From an uncultured Eubacteriales bacterium (GTDB lineage: Bacteria; Bacillota; Clostridia; Oscillospirales; Oscillospiraceae), in the NCBI GenBank assembly GCA_900545925.1, contig URAZ01000061.1:1-15567 (forward strand): DNA of 15,567 nt, written 5' to 3'. The position numbers were made by a program, and so were the translations under genes. Positions within the stretch are counted from its first letter, which is position 1. Every line of letters starts with the position of its first letter. This document shows, in pieces, positions 8,148-13,606 of the stretch. The notes under the pieces are model-generated. The model was not told the DNA's origin, searched no databases, and was given only the letters and a program-made list of their open reading frames with translations.

Positions 8148-9056
8148 TCAACTCAGATATTCCTGTTCCAGATCGCGGACCATCTGCACATAGCGCGTCT
8201 TGCAGCGCGCATTGCGGCCGGCCAGCAGGTCCTCATAACACGGGGCCAGATACTCCTCGCGGATGCGGGCGTAGGTCGTATGGCGGTCTGAGCAGGTGTT
8301 GATGCACGTCACGATGCCCGGCGCGATATTATAGTACTCGTGGATGAGCGCTTCGCCGTCCGGCTGCGACGCAAGATAGCCGTCGCGGAAGGCGCGGAAG
8401 GCAGTGAGTTCCGCACAGTTGTCCGGCTTGCCGAGTTCCTGACAGACGGCGGTCGTAATGAAGCACAGACCGAGGAACTTTTTGCGGAAGCCGCCGGAAA
8501 TAGAGTCGTAGTCGCCCAAATAGAACGGGGATTTCGGATACCGCTCGACCCACTTTTTCTGCAGCAGTGTCACAAATTCCTCGCTGACCGGTAGCTGAAG
8601 CTTGCGCACCATCGGCACGAAGAAGATTGCCAGAATGATCTTTTCATCATCCATGTCGGTTTTCTTCTCCCAGCCTGCGGAAAGTTCGTCCAGCATCGCC
8701 TCGGCCGCCTGGTCAAGCAGTTCTGTCTGCCGCTCGGGGGTTATTCCGTTGTTCAGTTCCTGAATGACCGGCGCGCAGCCGGTTTCATATGTTTCAAAGG
8801 CCTCAAAAAACGCGTCGCGCAGGATCTTCTTCTGATAGCCGCGGAAGTTCTTCACGCACCAGCCCAGCCGCGCCACGGCGCGGTCATAGCTTGCAGCACA
8901 GTCTTCTTCCGAACGCTGCGCCGCAGCCGCCTGTGTAAGAAGCTGCCGCTTCGTCAGACGCTCGCCGCAGTACATACACGAGAAACTCTCCAGTTCTGCC
9001 GGGATCTGCAGCGCATGCCCGCAATTCGGGCACAGGCCGGTCGTCATTTCTTCCAT
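8148..9056 (-). CDS. Zinc-ribbon protein with CFI-box C-terminal domain
   Basis: The 302-residue soluble protein begins with a four-cysteine zinc ribbon (C9, C12, C27, C30: CPNC and CMYC). A mostly helical middle region (~45-190) follows. The C-terminal block starts CFITTAVCQELGKPDNC (198-214), continues with LTAFRAFRDGYL, and includes the YYNIAPGIV element (241-249). That pattern is the CFI-box C-terminal domain, seen at the end of varied clostridial proteins and of unknown function; its cysteines could bind metal or be modified. The start at 9056 (MEEMTTGLCPNC) follows AGGTG at 7 nt; 9047 (MTTGL) after GGAAGAA is an alternative. The open frame further upstream to 9302 crosses a promoter and a terminator and is not coding. 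First gene of a probable two-gene unit with the ABC ATPase. Confidence 0.8.
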   Translation of the reverse strand: MEEMTTGLCPNCGHALQIPAELESFSCMYCGERLTKRQLLTQAAAAQRSEEDCAASYDRAVARLGWCVKNFRGYQKKILRDAFFEAFETYETGCAPVIQELNNGITPERQTELLDQAAEAMLDELSAGWEKKTDMDDEKIILAIFFVPMVRKLQLPVSEEFVTLLQKKWVERYPKSPFYLGDYDSISGGFRKKFLGLCFITTAVCQELGKPDNCAELTAFRAFRDGYLASQPDGEALIHEYYNIAPGIVTCINTCSDRHTTYARIREEYLAPCYEDLLAGRNARCKTRYVQMVRDLEQEYLS

Positions 9057-9087
9057 TAAAGGCACCTGCTTTCCTTGTATTGCGTTT

Positions 9088-9116
9088 ATTTTTTCACATT
9101 TTCGTGCTTCTGTCAA
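9088..9116 (-). promoter_or_regulatory. Promoter of the CFI-box gene (consensus -35, extended -10)
   Basis: On the minus strand a consensus TTGACA (9116-9111) and AAAAAT (9093-9088) are 17 bp apart. TGA directly upstream of the -10 box supplies an extended -10 contact. The expected start near 9081 leaves a leader of about 25 nt. Confidence 0.65.
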
Positions 9117-9146
9117 GCCCTTGTGGGCTGACACGGACACGCCGCG

Positions 9147-9189
9147 TAAAAAGCCTCCCCTTGCCATGCACTGCATGGTAAGGGGAGGC
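9147..9189 (-). terminator. Strong intrinsic terminator of the deaminase-dus-sigma-anti-sigma operon
   Basis: GCCTCCCCTT (9153-9162) and AAGGGGAGGC (9180-9189) are the ends of an approximately 17-bp stem that is complete apart from one G-U pair. Read on the minus strand it is followed by T5 (9152-9148). It lies 94 bp past the anti-sigma stop codon and just upstream of the CFI-box promoter. Confidence 0.9.
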
Positions 9190-9282
9190 GGCACTTGTGT
9201 AAGCAAATGATGGATGGAATATGCTGCATATTTCAGAGTGCTTCCATTATGCAAATGGGGATCTCCGGTGCTGACGCTTCTG

Positions 9283-9945
9283 TTACGGCAGCACCAGTAC
9301 ATATGCCGCTTCTTTTTCCGGCAGATCTGAGAATACGTCGTCGGGGGAATAGACCGCCGCGCGATATTCGTCCAGAATCGTCTGCGCCAGCTGGCCTGTT
9401 ACACGGTACAGCTGGGCACCGTTTTGCTTCGCTTCATATGCAGTCGGTTCCAATTCGGACGGAACGCCTCTGTCCCACACCAGCAGCACGTCCAGCCCTG
9501 TCTCGGCGGAAAGCTCCGCCGCCTGCTGTGCGGCGGCTTCGTCCGGTGCTTCCGCACCGGTCTGCGCAAAGATCTGCTCGACCGCCGAGCCGATATTGAC
9601 CGAGATCACGTCGGTCTGCTCAAAGCCCGGCAGCGCGATCAGCCCCACCTTGCCCGCCAGCAGCACGAGCGCTGCGGCCGCCGCAATGGCCGCAGCGGGA
9701 AGCCAGGCGCGGCGCGGCTTCCTTTTCTGCCCCTGCCGAATCGCCTGCATCACACCGTCGTGCAGCGCCGCAGGCGGCTCCAGTTCGCCATCCTGCAGCA
9801 GCGCGTCCAACTCGTGCAGCTGCCGCCATGTTTCCCGGCAGTCCGGGCAGGCGTCCAGATGGGTCCGCAGTGCTGCCGATTCCGATTCTGTCAGCGCCTC
9901 GTCCAACTCCCGGTTCATAAGTTCCAGCGCGTTTTCACAGTTCAT
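9283..9945 (-). CDS. Membrane anti-sigma factor with zinc-finger (zf-HC2) domain
   Basis: The 220-residue protein has an N-terminal anti-sigma zinc finger: C3 and H29-xxx-C33-xx-C36 (HLDACPDC). A basic stretch QKRKPRR leads into one transmembrane helix at about 82-105 (alanine/leucine-rich). An extracytoplasmic domain of ~115 residues follows, with no family I recognise. The zinc finger would hold the ECF sigma factor at the membrane, as RsiW does for SigW, and release it on an envelope signal. The outer domain begins DVISVNIGSAVEQIF, has an Ala/Glu-rich stretch, and ends in YVLVLP. The start at 9945 follows AGGAGGTGGGCG. It lies 18 nt after the sigma gene, the usual sigma/anti-sigma order. 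Confidence 0.9.
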   Translation of the reverse strand: MNCENALELMNRELDEALTESESAALRTHLDACPDCRETWRQLHELDALLQDGELEPPAALHDGVMQAIRQGQKRKPRRAWLPAAAIAAAAALVLLAGKVGLIALPGFEQTDVISVNIGSAVEQIFAQTGAEAPDEAAAQQAAELSAETGLDVLLVWDRGVPSELEPTAYEAKQNGAQLYRVTGQLAQTILDEYRAAVYSPDDVFSDLPEKEAAYVLVLP

Positions 9946-9963
9946 GGCTCGCCCACCTCCTGT

Positions 9964-10566
9964 TTATTCCGAATGTTTAGACGTACCGGTTTCAAAAAAG
10001 TTCCCGGCGTCCAATCTTTTTTTCAGCTGGAGCCGCGCCCGCGCCAGCCGCGACTTGACTGTCCCGACTGGAAGATCCATGATCTGCGCGATCTGCTCAT
10101 ACGGCAGCTGCTGCACCACACGAAGTTCCAGAATCTCACGGAAATCGACTGGCAGTGCGTTCATGGCGGCCCGGATGGCCTCTTGTTTTTCGTTGAAGAT
10201 CACGCGTTCTTCCGGCAGCGGTTCAGGGTCCGGAACCGACAGTTCCTTTCCCTCGTCCTCGTCGTCGGAAAATGTGAGCGAAACGTGCTGCTGCCGCTTC
10301 TGTTTGCGCAAAAAGTCAATGCAGACATTCTGCGTCAGCCGGTAGAGCCAAGTGGAAAATGCCGCGTCAAACTGATATTGCGCCAGCGTTCGCCACAGCT
10401 TCAGAAACACCTCCTGCGACAGATCAAGCGCGTCCTCGGCATTTCCCGCCATGCGGTAACAGATATTATAGACCGGTTTCTGATGCAGCAGCATCAGCTG
10501 TTCAAATGCAGCCGCGTCCTGCGCGGCCGCTCTGCGGATCAGGCTGTCATCCTGCAAGGGCTTCAC
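9964..10566 (-). CDS. ECF-family RNA polymerase sigma factor, SigW-like
   Basis: The 200-residue protein has region sigma2 at ~20-90 (FEQLMLLHQKPVYNICYRM, DALDLSQEVFLKLWRTL, FSTWLYRLTQNVCIDFLRKQ). An acidic linker at ~100-122 follows. Region sigma4 is at ~125-183 (ALPVDFREILELRVVQQLPYEQIAQIMDLPVGTVKSRLARAR). This is group 4 (ECF), most like SigW/RpoE-type envelope-stress sigmas. The start is GTG at 10566; the preceding dus gene stops within the same GTGA, so translation is probably coupled. A purine-rich AAGAGAGA lies 7-8 nt upstream. The cognate anti-sigma follows 18 nt downstream. No ECF-type autoregulated promoter was seen immediately upstream; transcription probably comes from 12041-12069. 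Confidence 0.95.
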   Translation of the reverse strand: MKPLQDDSLIRRAAAQDAAAFEQLMLLHQKPVYNICYRMAGNAEDALDLSQEVFLKLWRTLAQYQFDAAFSTWLYRLTQNVCIDFLRKQKRQQHVSLTFSDDEDEGKELSVPDPEPLPEERVIFNEKQEAIRAAMNALPVDFREILELRVVQQLPYEQIAQIMDLPVGTVKSRLARARLQLKKRLDAGNFFETGTSKHSE

Positions 10567-11528
10567 CTCAAATCTCTCTTGATCCCGCTTGCGATTTGTT
10601 CGATTTCCTCCATGGAGGAGATCGCCGAAATTTTTTCTTTATAATAGCCGCTGTGCGCAACGCCGCGCAGGTACCACGCGAAATGCTTCCGCGCCTCCAG
10701 ACAGGCGATATACTCGCCCTTGTCCTGCGCCGCAAGATGAAACTGCCGCAGGGCTGTATCGACCCGCTCGGAAAGCGGCGGCGTTTCCGGCACGGTCTCG
10801 CCGCGCAGCGCGGCCTGCGCCTGCCGGAACACCCATGGGTCGCCGAACGTCGTTCGGCCCAGCATGAGCATATCCGCGCCCGTGCGCGACTTGCATTTGA
10901 CTGCATCCTCCGCCGTGAAAATATCGCCGTTGGCAATCACGGGAATCTCCACGGCTTCCTTGACAGCCCGGATGCAGTCCCAGTCGGCGACGCCGGAATA
11001 GAGCATCGTCTTCGTCCTGCCGTGGACGGCGATTGCCGCTGTGCCGGCCTGTTCAAGCATCACAGCCAACTCCGGCGCGTTGCATGAGCTCTTGTCCCAA
11101 CCCTTGCGCATCTTGACCGTGACCGGCACCGGCACCGCCTTCACAACAGCCTCGACGATGCGCGCCGCCTTTTCCGGGTCCTTCATCAAGGCGCTTCCGT
11201 CGCCATTGTTCACAATCTTCGGCATGGGGCAGCCCATGTTGATATCTATAAAATCTGCGCCCGACGCTTCCAGCGCCAGCACTGCGCCGTCCGCCATCAC
11301 AGACGGGTCATTGCCGAAGATCTGTGCGCCGCAGACGCCGATGGGTGTTTTGTGGAGCAGGCTTCTGCTCTTTTTATCCTGATAGATCAGTGCTCGAGAC
11401 GAAACCATTTCCGTCACCGTCACCGCCGCGCCCAATTCCGCGCAGATCGTGCGGAACGCCAGATCCGTTACCCCCGCCATCGGCGCAAGCATCAGATCGC
11501 CCGTGATTTCCAAATTTCCCAGTTTCAT
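10563..11528 (-). CDS. dusB: tRNA-dihydrouridine synthase, DusB/NifR3 type
   Basis: The 321-residue FMN-dependent enzyme reduces uridine in the tRNA D-loop using NADPH. The TIM-barrel N-terminus is LMLAPMAGVTDLAFR (12-26). The catalytic cysteine is C100 in INMGCPMPKIV. K139 (VTVKMRKGW), H169 (AVHGRTKTMLYSG) and the phosphate-binding segments IANGDI (198-203) and LMLGRTTFGDPW (221-232) are present. The C-terminal helical domain includes ARKHFAWYLRG. Length and motifs fit DusB. The start at 11528 is 2 nt after the deaminase stop, with GGAACC upstream. Its TGA stop overlaps the GTG start of the ECF sigma gene. Confidence 0.95.
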   Translation of the reverse strand: MKLGNLEITGDLMLAPMAGVTDLAFRTICAELGAAVTVTEMVSSRALIYQDKKSRSLLHKTPIGVCGAQIFGNDPSVMADGAVLALEASGADFIDINMGCPMPKIVNNGDGSALMKDPEKAARIVEAVVKAVPVPVTVKMRKGWDKSSCNAPELAVMLEQAGTAAIAVHGRTKTMLYSGVADWDCIRAVKEAVEIPVIANGDIFTAEDAVKCKSRTGADMLMLGRTTFGDPWVFRQAQAALRGETVPETPPLSERVDTALRQFHLAAQDKGEYIACLEARKHFAWYLRGVAHSGYYKEKISAISSMEEIEQIASGIKRDLR

Positions 11529-11530
11529 GC

Positions 11531-12007
11531 TTACGGTTCCAAGGTATCGTCCTGATCGATCCAGTCCTGTACCGAAACGACCGTGAATTCTGTCTCTGTG
11601 TTGCGGATAACCACGCGCCGCAGTCCAGCGTTGATGATCATGCGCCTGCACATGGAGCAGGAGGTTGCATCGGATAAGATCGCCCCTGTCTTCGCGTCGT
11701 GGCCGACGAGATAAATGTCCCCTCCGATGCACTCGTTGCGGGAAGCGGAGATAATGGCGTTTGCCTCGGCATGGACGCTGCGGCAGAGTTCATACCGCTC
11801 CCCGCGCGGCACACGCATCTGTTCGCGCACGCAGTAGCCGAGGTCGGAGCAGTTTTTCCGCCCGCGCGGTGCGCCGTTATACCCGGTTGCGACAATCTCG
11901 TCGTTGCGGACGATGATCGCGCCGTATTGCCGGCGCAGACACGTCGAACGTTCGAGCACCGTCTCGGCAATGTCCAGATAATAGTTTTCCTTTACGATCC
12001 GTTCCAT
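11531..12007 (-). CDS. Cytidine/deoxycytidylate deaminase family protein
   Basis: The 158-residue zinc-dependent deaminase is of the dCMP deaminase/ComEB type. The catalytic zinc motif is HAEANAI (H79, catalytic E81) together with C117 and C120 in SCSMCRRMIINAG. The usual Pro before the first Cys is Ser here. The insert GRKNCSDLGYCVREQM, with GERYELCRSVHAE before the active site, is typical of dCMP deaminases; extra cysteines there could bind a second zinc. Likely reaction is dCMP to dUMP, feeding thymidylate synthesis. The start at 12007 follows GGAGGAGCGCG. It is first of the four-gene unit with dusB, the sigma and the anti-sigma genes. A different nucleotide substrate cannot be excluded. 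Confidence 0.9.
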   Translation of the reverse strand: MERIVKENYYLDIAETVLERSTCLRRQYGAIIVRNDEIVATGYNGAPRGRKNCSDLGYCVREQMRVPRGERYELCRSVHAEANAIISASRNECIGGDIYLVGHDAKTGAILSDATSCSMCRRMIINAGLRRVVIRNTETEFTVVSVQDWIDQDDTLEP

Positions 12008-12040
12008 GGCGCGCTCCTCCGCAAACTCTGATTTCAGATT

Positions 12041-12069
12041 AGTATATCATACTCTTTTTTACAGAGCAA
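12041..12069 (-). promoter_or_regulatory. Promoter of the deaminase-dus-sigma-anti-sigma operon
   Basis: On the minus strand TTGCTC (12069-12064) and TATACT (12046-12041) are 17 bp apart, with TGA before the -10 box (extended -10). It is back to back with an identical promoter at 12079-12107. Confidence 0.8.
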
Positions 12070-12078
12070 CTGAAATCC

Positions 12079-12107
12079 TTGCTCTTATCCGCGATTTATG
12101 GTATACT
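12079..12107 (+). promoter_or_regulatory. Promoter of the secreted pseudo-deacetylase gene
   Basis: TTGCTC (12079-12084) and TATACT (12102-12107) are 17 bp apart, with TGG before the -10 box. The hexamers and spacer length are identical to the opposite promoter at 12041-12069. Expected start is near 12114. Confidence 0.8.
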
Positions 12108-12142
12108 GTGTAAGAATCTTTAAGAAGAAAGGCGGCGAGGGA

Positions 12143-13207
12143 ATGAAGCTGCGCAGATGGGTCTGCTTTCTGCTGTGTCTTGTGCTGACTGTATGCCTGT
12201 GCACGCCTGCGCTTGCCGATGGCGAATTGTTCTTCGTCGCCGTCAACGACACCATCCCCCTGACGCTGAGTGTGTTCCCGACCTACTCCGGCGGCACGCT
12301 CTATGTGCCCTATCAGGTTTTCGACAGCCAGCCGTGCGGCGTTACGCCGTCATACAATCAGACCAAGCAGACCTATGTTTTGCTCAGCCGCACCCGCCAG
12401 ATGATTTTCGACCTTGCTGCCGGAACCGTCAGCGACGAAAGCGGCAGCGTCTCGACCGCAAACGTGCTGTACCGCGGCGGTATTCTCTACCTGCCGCTCA
12501 CGTTCTGCGCCTCACATTTCGGCCTCAAGACCACGATGCTGGAATCCGCAGGCGGCTATCAGATCCTGCGCTTTACCGATGGCAGCGAGGTCTATGACGA
12601 TTCCCTGTTTGTTGAGAAGGCCGAAAATCTGATTGCCTACCGCGTCCGGCAGAGCCAGAGCGGCTCACAGCCCCAGGAAAAGCCCACCGACCGCCCCAAC
12701 AACGGCGCGCAGGGGACGCAGGAGCAGCCCGCAACCGAGAAAAAGCCCGCGACTGTCTATCTTGCTTTCACCGGCAGCGAAACCATGCGCGACAGCATGG
12801 CAGCGCTGGAAACTTACAATCTGCATGGAACATTTTTCTTGACAGAAGCGGAGATCCGCTCCGACCCGTCGCTGATTTTTGAACTGCTCGCCGCAGGTCA
12901 CGCGCTGGGTGTCACCGCCGGGGAGGATGAAGAAGATATCTCTGCCGCGCTTGCGCGCGCAAACGACGCGCTCTGCGCCCTCACCTGCCAGAAAACGCTC
13001 CTCGCGCTCCTATCCGCCAATGCAGAGGCTCCCGACGGCTACTGCGCCTTCTACGCGCCGGCTTCCCCGGTTTCCGCAGCGGATGCCGCCGCTTCCGAAA
13101 CAGCGCATCTGCTCGTCTGCTCTGAAAACGCCGAAGCGGATCTTTACACTCTGTTTTCCGCCAAGGCCCACGTTCTCCAACTGCTCGAAACGACTGACCG
13201 TACATGA
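12143..13207 (+). CDS. Secreted protein: copper-amine-oxidase-N-like domain plus degenerate NodB deacetylase-like domain
   Basis: The 354-residue protein starts with a Sec signal peptide (KLRR, hydrophobic 7-20, probable cleavage after TPALA at 25). Residues ~35-170 form a beta-rich domain resembling the copper amine oxidase N-terminal-like repeat (IPLTLSVFPTYSGGTLYVPY; VLYRGGILYLPLTFCASHFGL). That domain is often a wall-associated module in clostridial secreted proteins. A Gln/Pro/Thr-rich linker (~171-203) leads to ATVYLAFTGSETM, ALETYNLHGTFFLTEAEI and LLAAGHALGVTAGEDEED. These line up in order with NodB motifs for polysaccharide deacetylases. The metal-binding Asp-Asp is replaced by TGS and the HxxxH block by VTAGE, so it is probably inactive. 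The start at 12143 was chosen for the signal peptide and the GGCGGCGAGGG before it. Confidence 0.8.
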   Translation: MKLRRWVCFLLCLVLTVCLCTPALADGELFFVAVNDTIPLTLSVFPTYSGGTLYVPYQVFDSQPCGVTPSYNQTKQTYVLLSRTRQMIFDLAAGTVSDESGSVSTANVLYRGGILYLPLTFCASHFGLKTTMLESAGGYQILRFTDGSEVYDDSLFVEKAENLIAYRVRQSQSGSQPQEKPTDRPNNGAQGTQEQPATEKKPATVYLAFTGSETMRDSMAALETYNLHGTFFLTEAEIRSDPSLIFELLAAGHALGVTAGEDEEDISAALARANDALCALTCQKTLLALLSANAEAPDGYCAFYAPASPVSAADAAASETAHLLVCSENAEADLYTLFSAKAHVLQLLETTDRT

Positions 13208-13227
13208 CTCCCACACATTCGCACAGA

Positions 13228-13251
13228 TTTTTTTCGGATTTCCGAAAAAAA
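13228..13251. repeat. Symmetric T7/A7 hairpin after the pseudo-deacetylase gene
   Basis: T7-CGGA (13228-13238), two bases, then TCCG-A7 (13241-13251) form a perfect inverted repeat 20 bp past the stop codon. It lacks the GC-rich stem plus U-run of a standard terminator, so termination is only possible. It ends 3 bp before the -35 box of the tRNA promoter. Confidence 0.5.
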
Positions 13252-13254
13252 CAC

Positions 13255-13283
13255 TTGCAATTTCCGAAAAGATCTGATAGAAT
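13255..13283 (+). promoter_or_regulatory. Promoter of tRNA-Ala with extended -10
   Basis: TTGCAA (13255-13260) and TAGAAT (13278-13283) are 17 bp apart, with TGA directly before the -10 box. The predicted start near 13290 is 6 nt before the mature tRNA 5' end. TTTCCGAAAA occurs twice, just before the -35 box and in the spacer. Confidence 0.8.
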
Positions 13284-13295
13284 AATTCCGCCGAT

Positions 13296-13371
13296 GGGGG
13301 TATAGCTCAGCTGGGAGAGCGCATGACTGGCAGTCATGAGGTCAGCGGTTCGATCCCGCTTATCTCCACCA
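13296..13371 (+). tRNA. tRNA-Ala (anticodon GGC)
   Basis: The 76-nt cloverleaf folds fully: acceptor stem GGGGGTA with TATCTCC, D arm GCTC/GAGC, anticodon stem CATGA/TCATG around the loop CTGGCAG (anticodon GGC at 34-36, T33 in place), and T arm AGCGG/CCGCT with loop TTCGATC. The acceptor stem contains the G3-U70 wobble pair that defines alanine tRNAs. The discriminator is A and CCA is encoded (13369-13371). It reads GCC (and GCU) alanine codons. Its 3' end borders an integrase-bearing element. Confidence 0.97.
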
Positions 13372-13372
13372 G

Positions 13373-13407
13373 AAAAGTCCTGAAATCTCACGATTTCAGG
13401 ACTTTTT
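13373..13407 (+). terminator. Intrinsic terminator of tRNA-Ala
   Basis: AAAAGTCCTGAAATC pairs perfectly with GATTTCAGGACTTTT around a TCAC loop, followed by T5. It begins 2 nt after the encoded CCA. Confidence 0.93.
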
Positions 13408-13606
13408 CTTCACTTTCTTCCGCAAATAATCGGCCGCTTTTTTGCAGTCATGCGACCTGACCCAGATTTGACCCAAACGGGCGCGAAAACGCGGTGGATT
13501 TATTGAGATTTATTTGACAAAACAGCACGAATATACTATTTTTCAATCGTTTCCCGAATATTTTAACGGCGGCTGCAACTTGCAGCCGCCGCTTTGATTT
13601 TCTGCT
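13408..13606. other. Non-coding stretch between tRNA terminator and integrase
   Basis: No gene is seen. The stretch holds two direct copies of TGACCCA (13458-13464, 13469-13475) with an 11-bp period, possible arm-type integrase sites. There is also a TTGACA (13514-13519) of doubtful promoter value, and the hairpin at 13567-13591 after the integrase stop. Confidence 0.6.
13567..13591 (-). terminator. Hairpin downstream of the integrase gene
   Basis: CGGCGGCTGC and GCAGCCGCCG form a 10-bp GC-rich stem with a 5-nt loop, 15 bp past the integrase stop codon. On the minus strand the following sequence is TTAAAATATT, an interrupted U-run, so termination is likely but not ideal. Confidence 0.65.

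Noticed and set aside
8148..9302. Longer version of the CFI-box gene starting at 9302
   Set aside because: The extension would run through a consensus promoter (9088-9116) and a strong terminator (9153-9189). The zinc ribbon starts right after the 9056 start.
10602..10623. Near-perfect 22-bp palindrome around CCTCCATGGAGG
   Set aside because: It lies in the dus coding sequence (SMEEIEQ) and is well explained by codon use. A role in sigma translation is possible but unsupported.
13514..13542. TTGACA followed after 17 bp by TATTTT on the plus strand
   Set aside because: The -10 match is poor and nothing on the plus strand downstream is transcribed in a sensible direction. It was not listed as a promoter.
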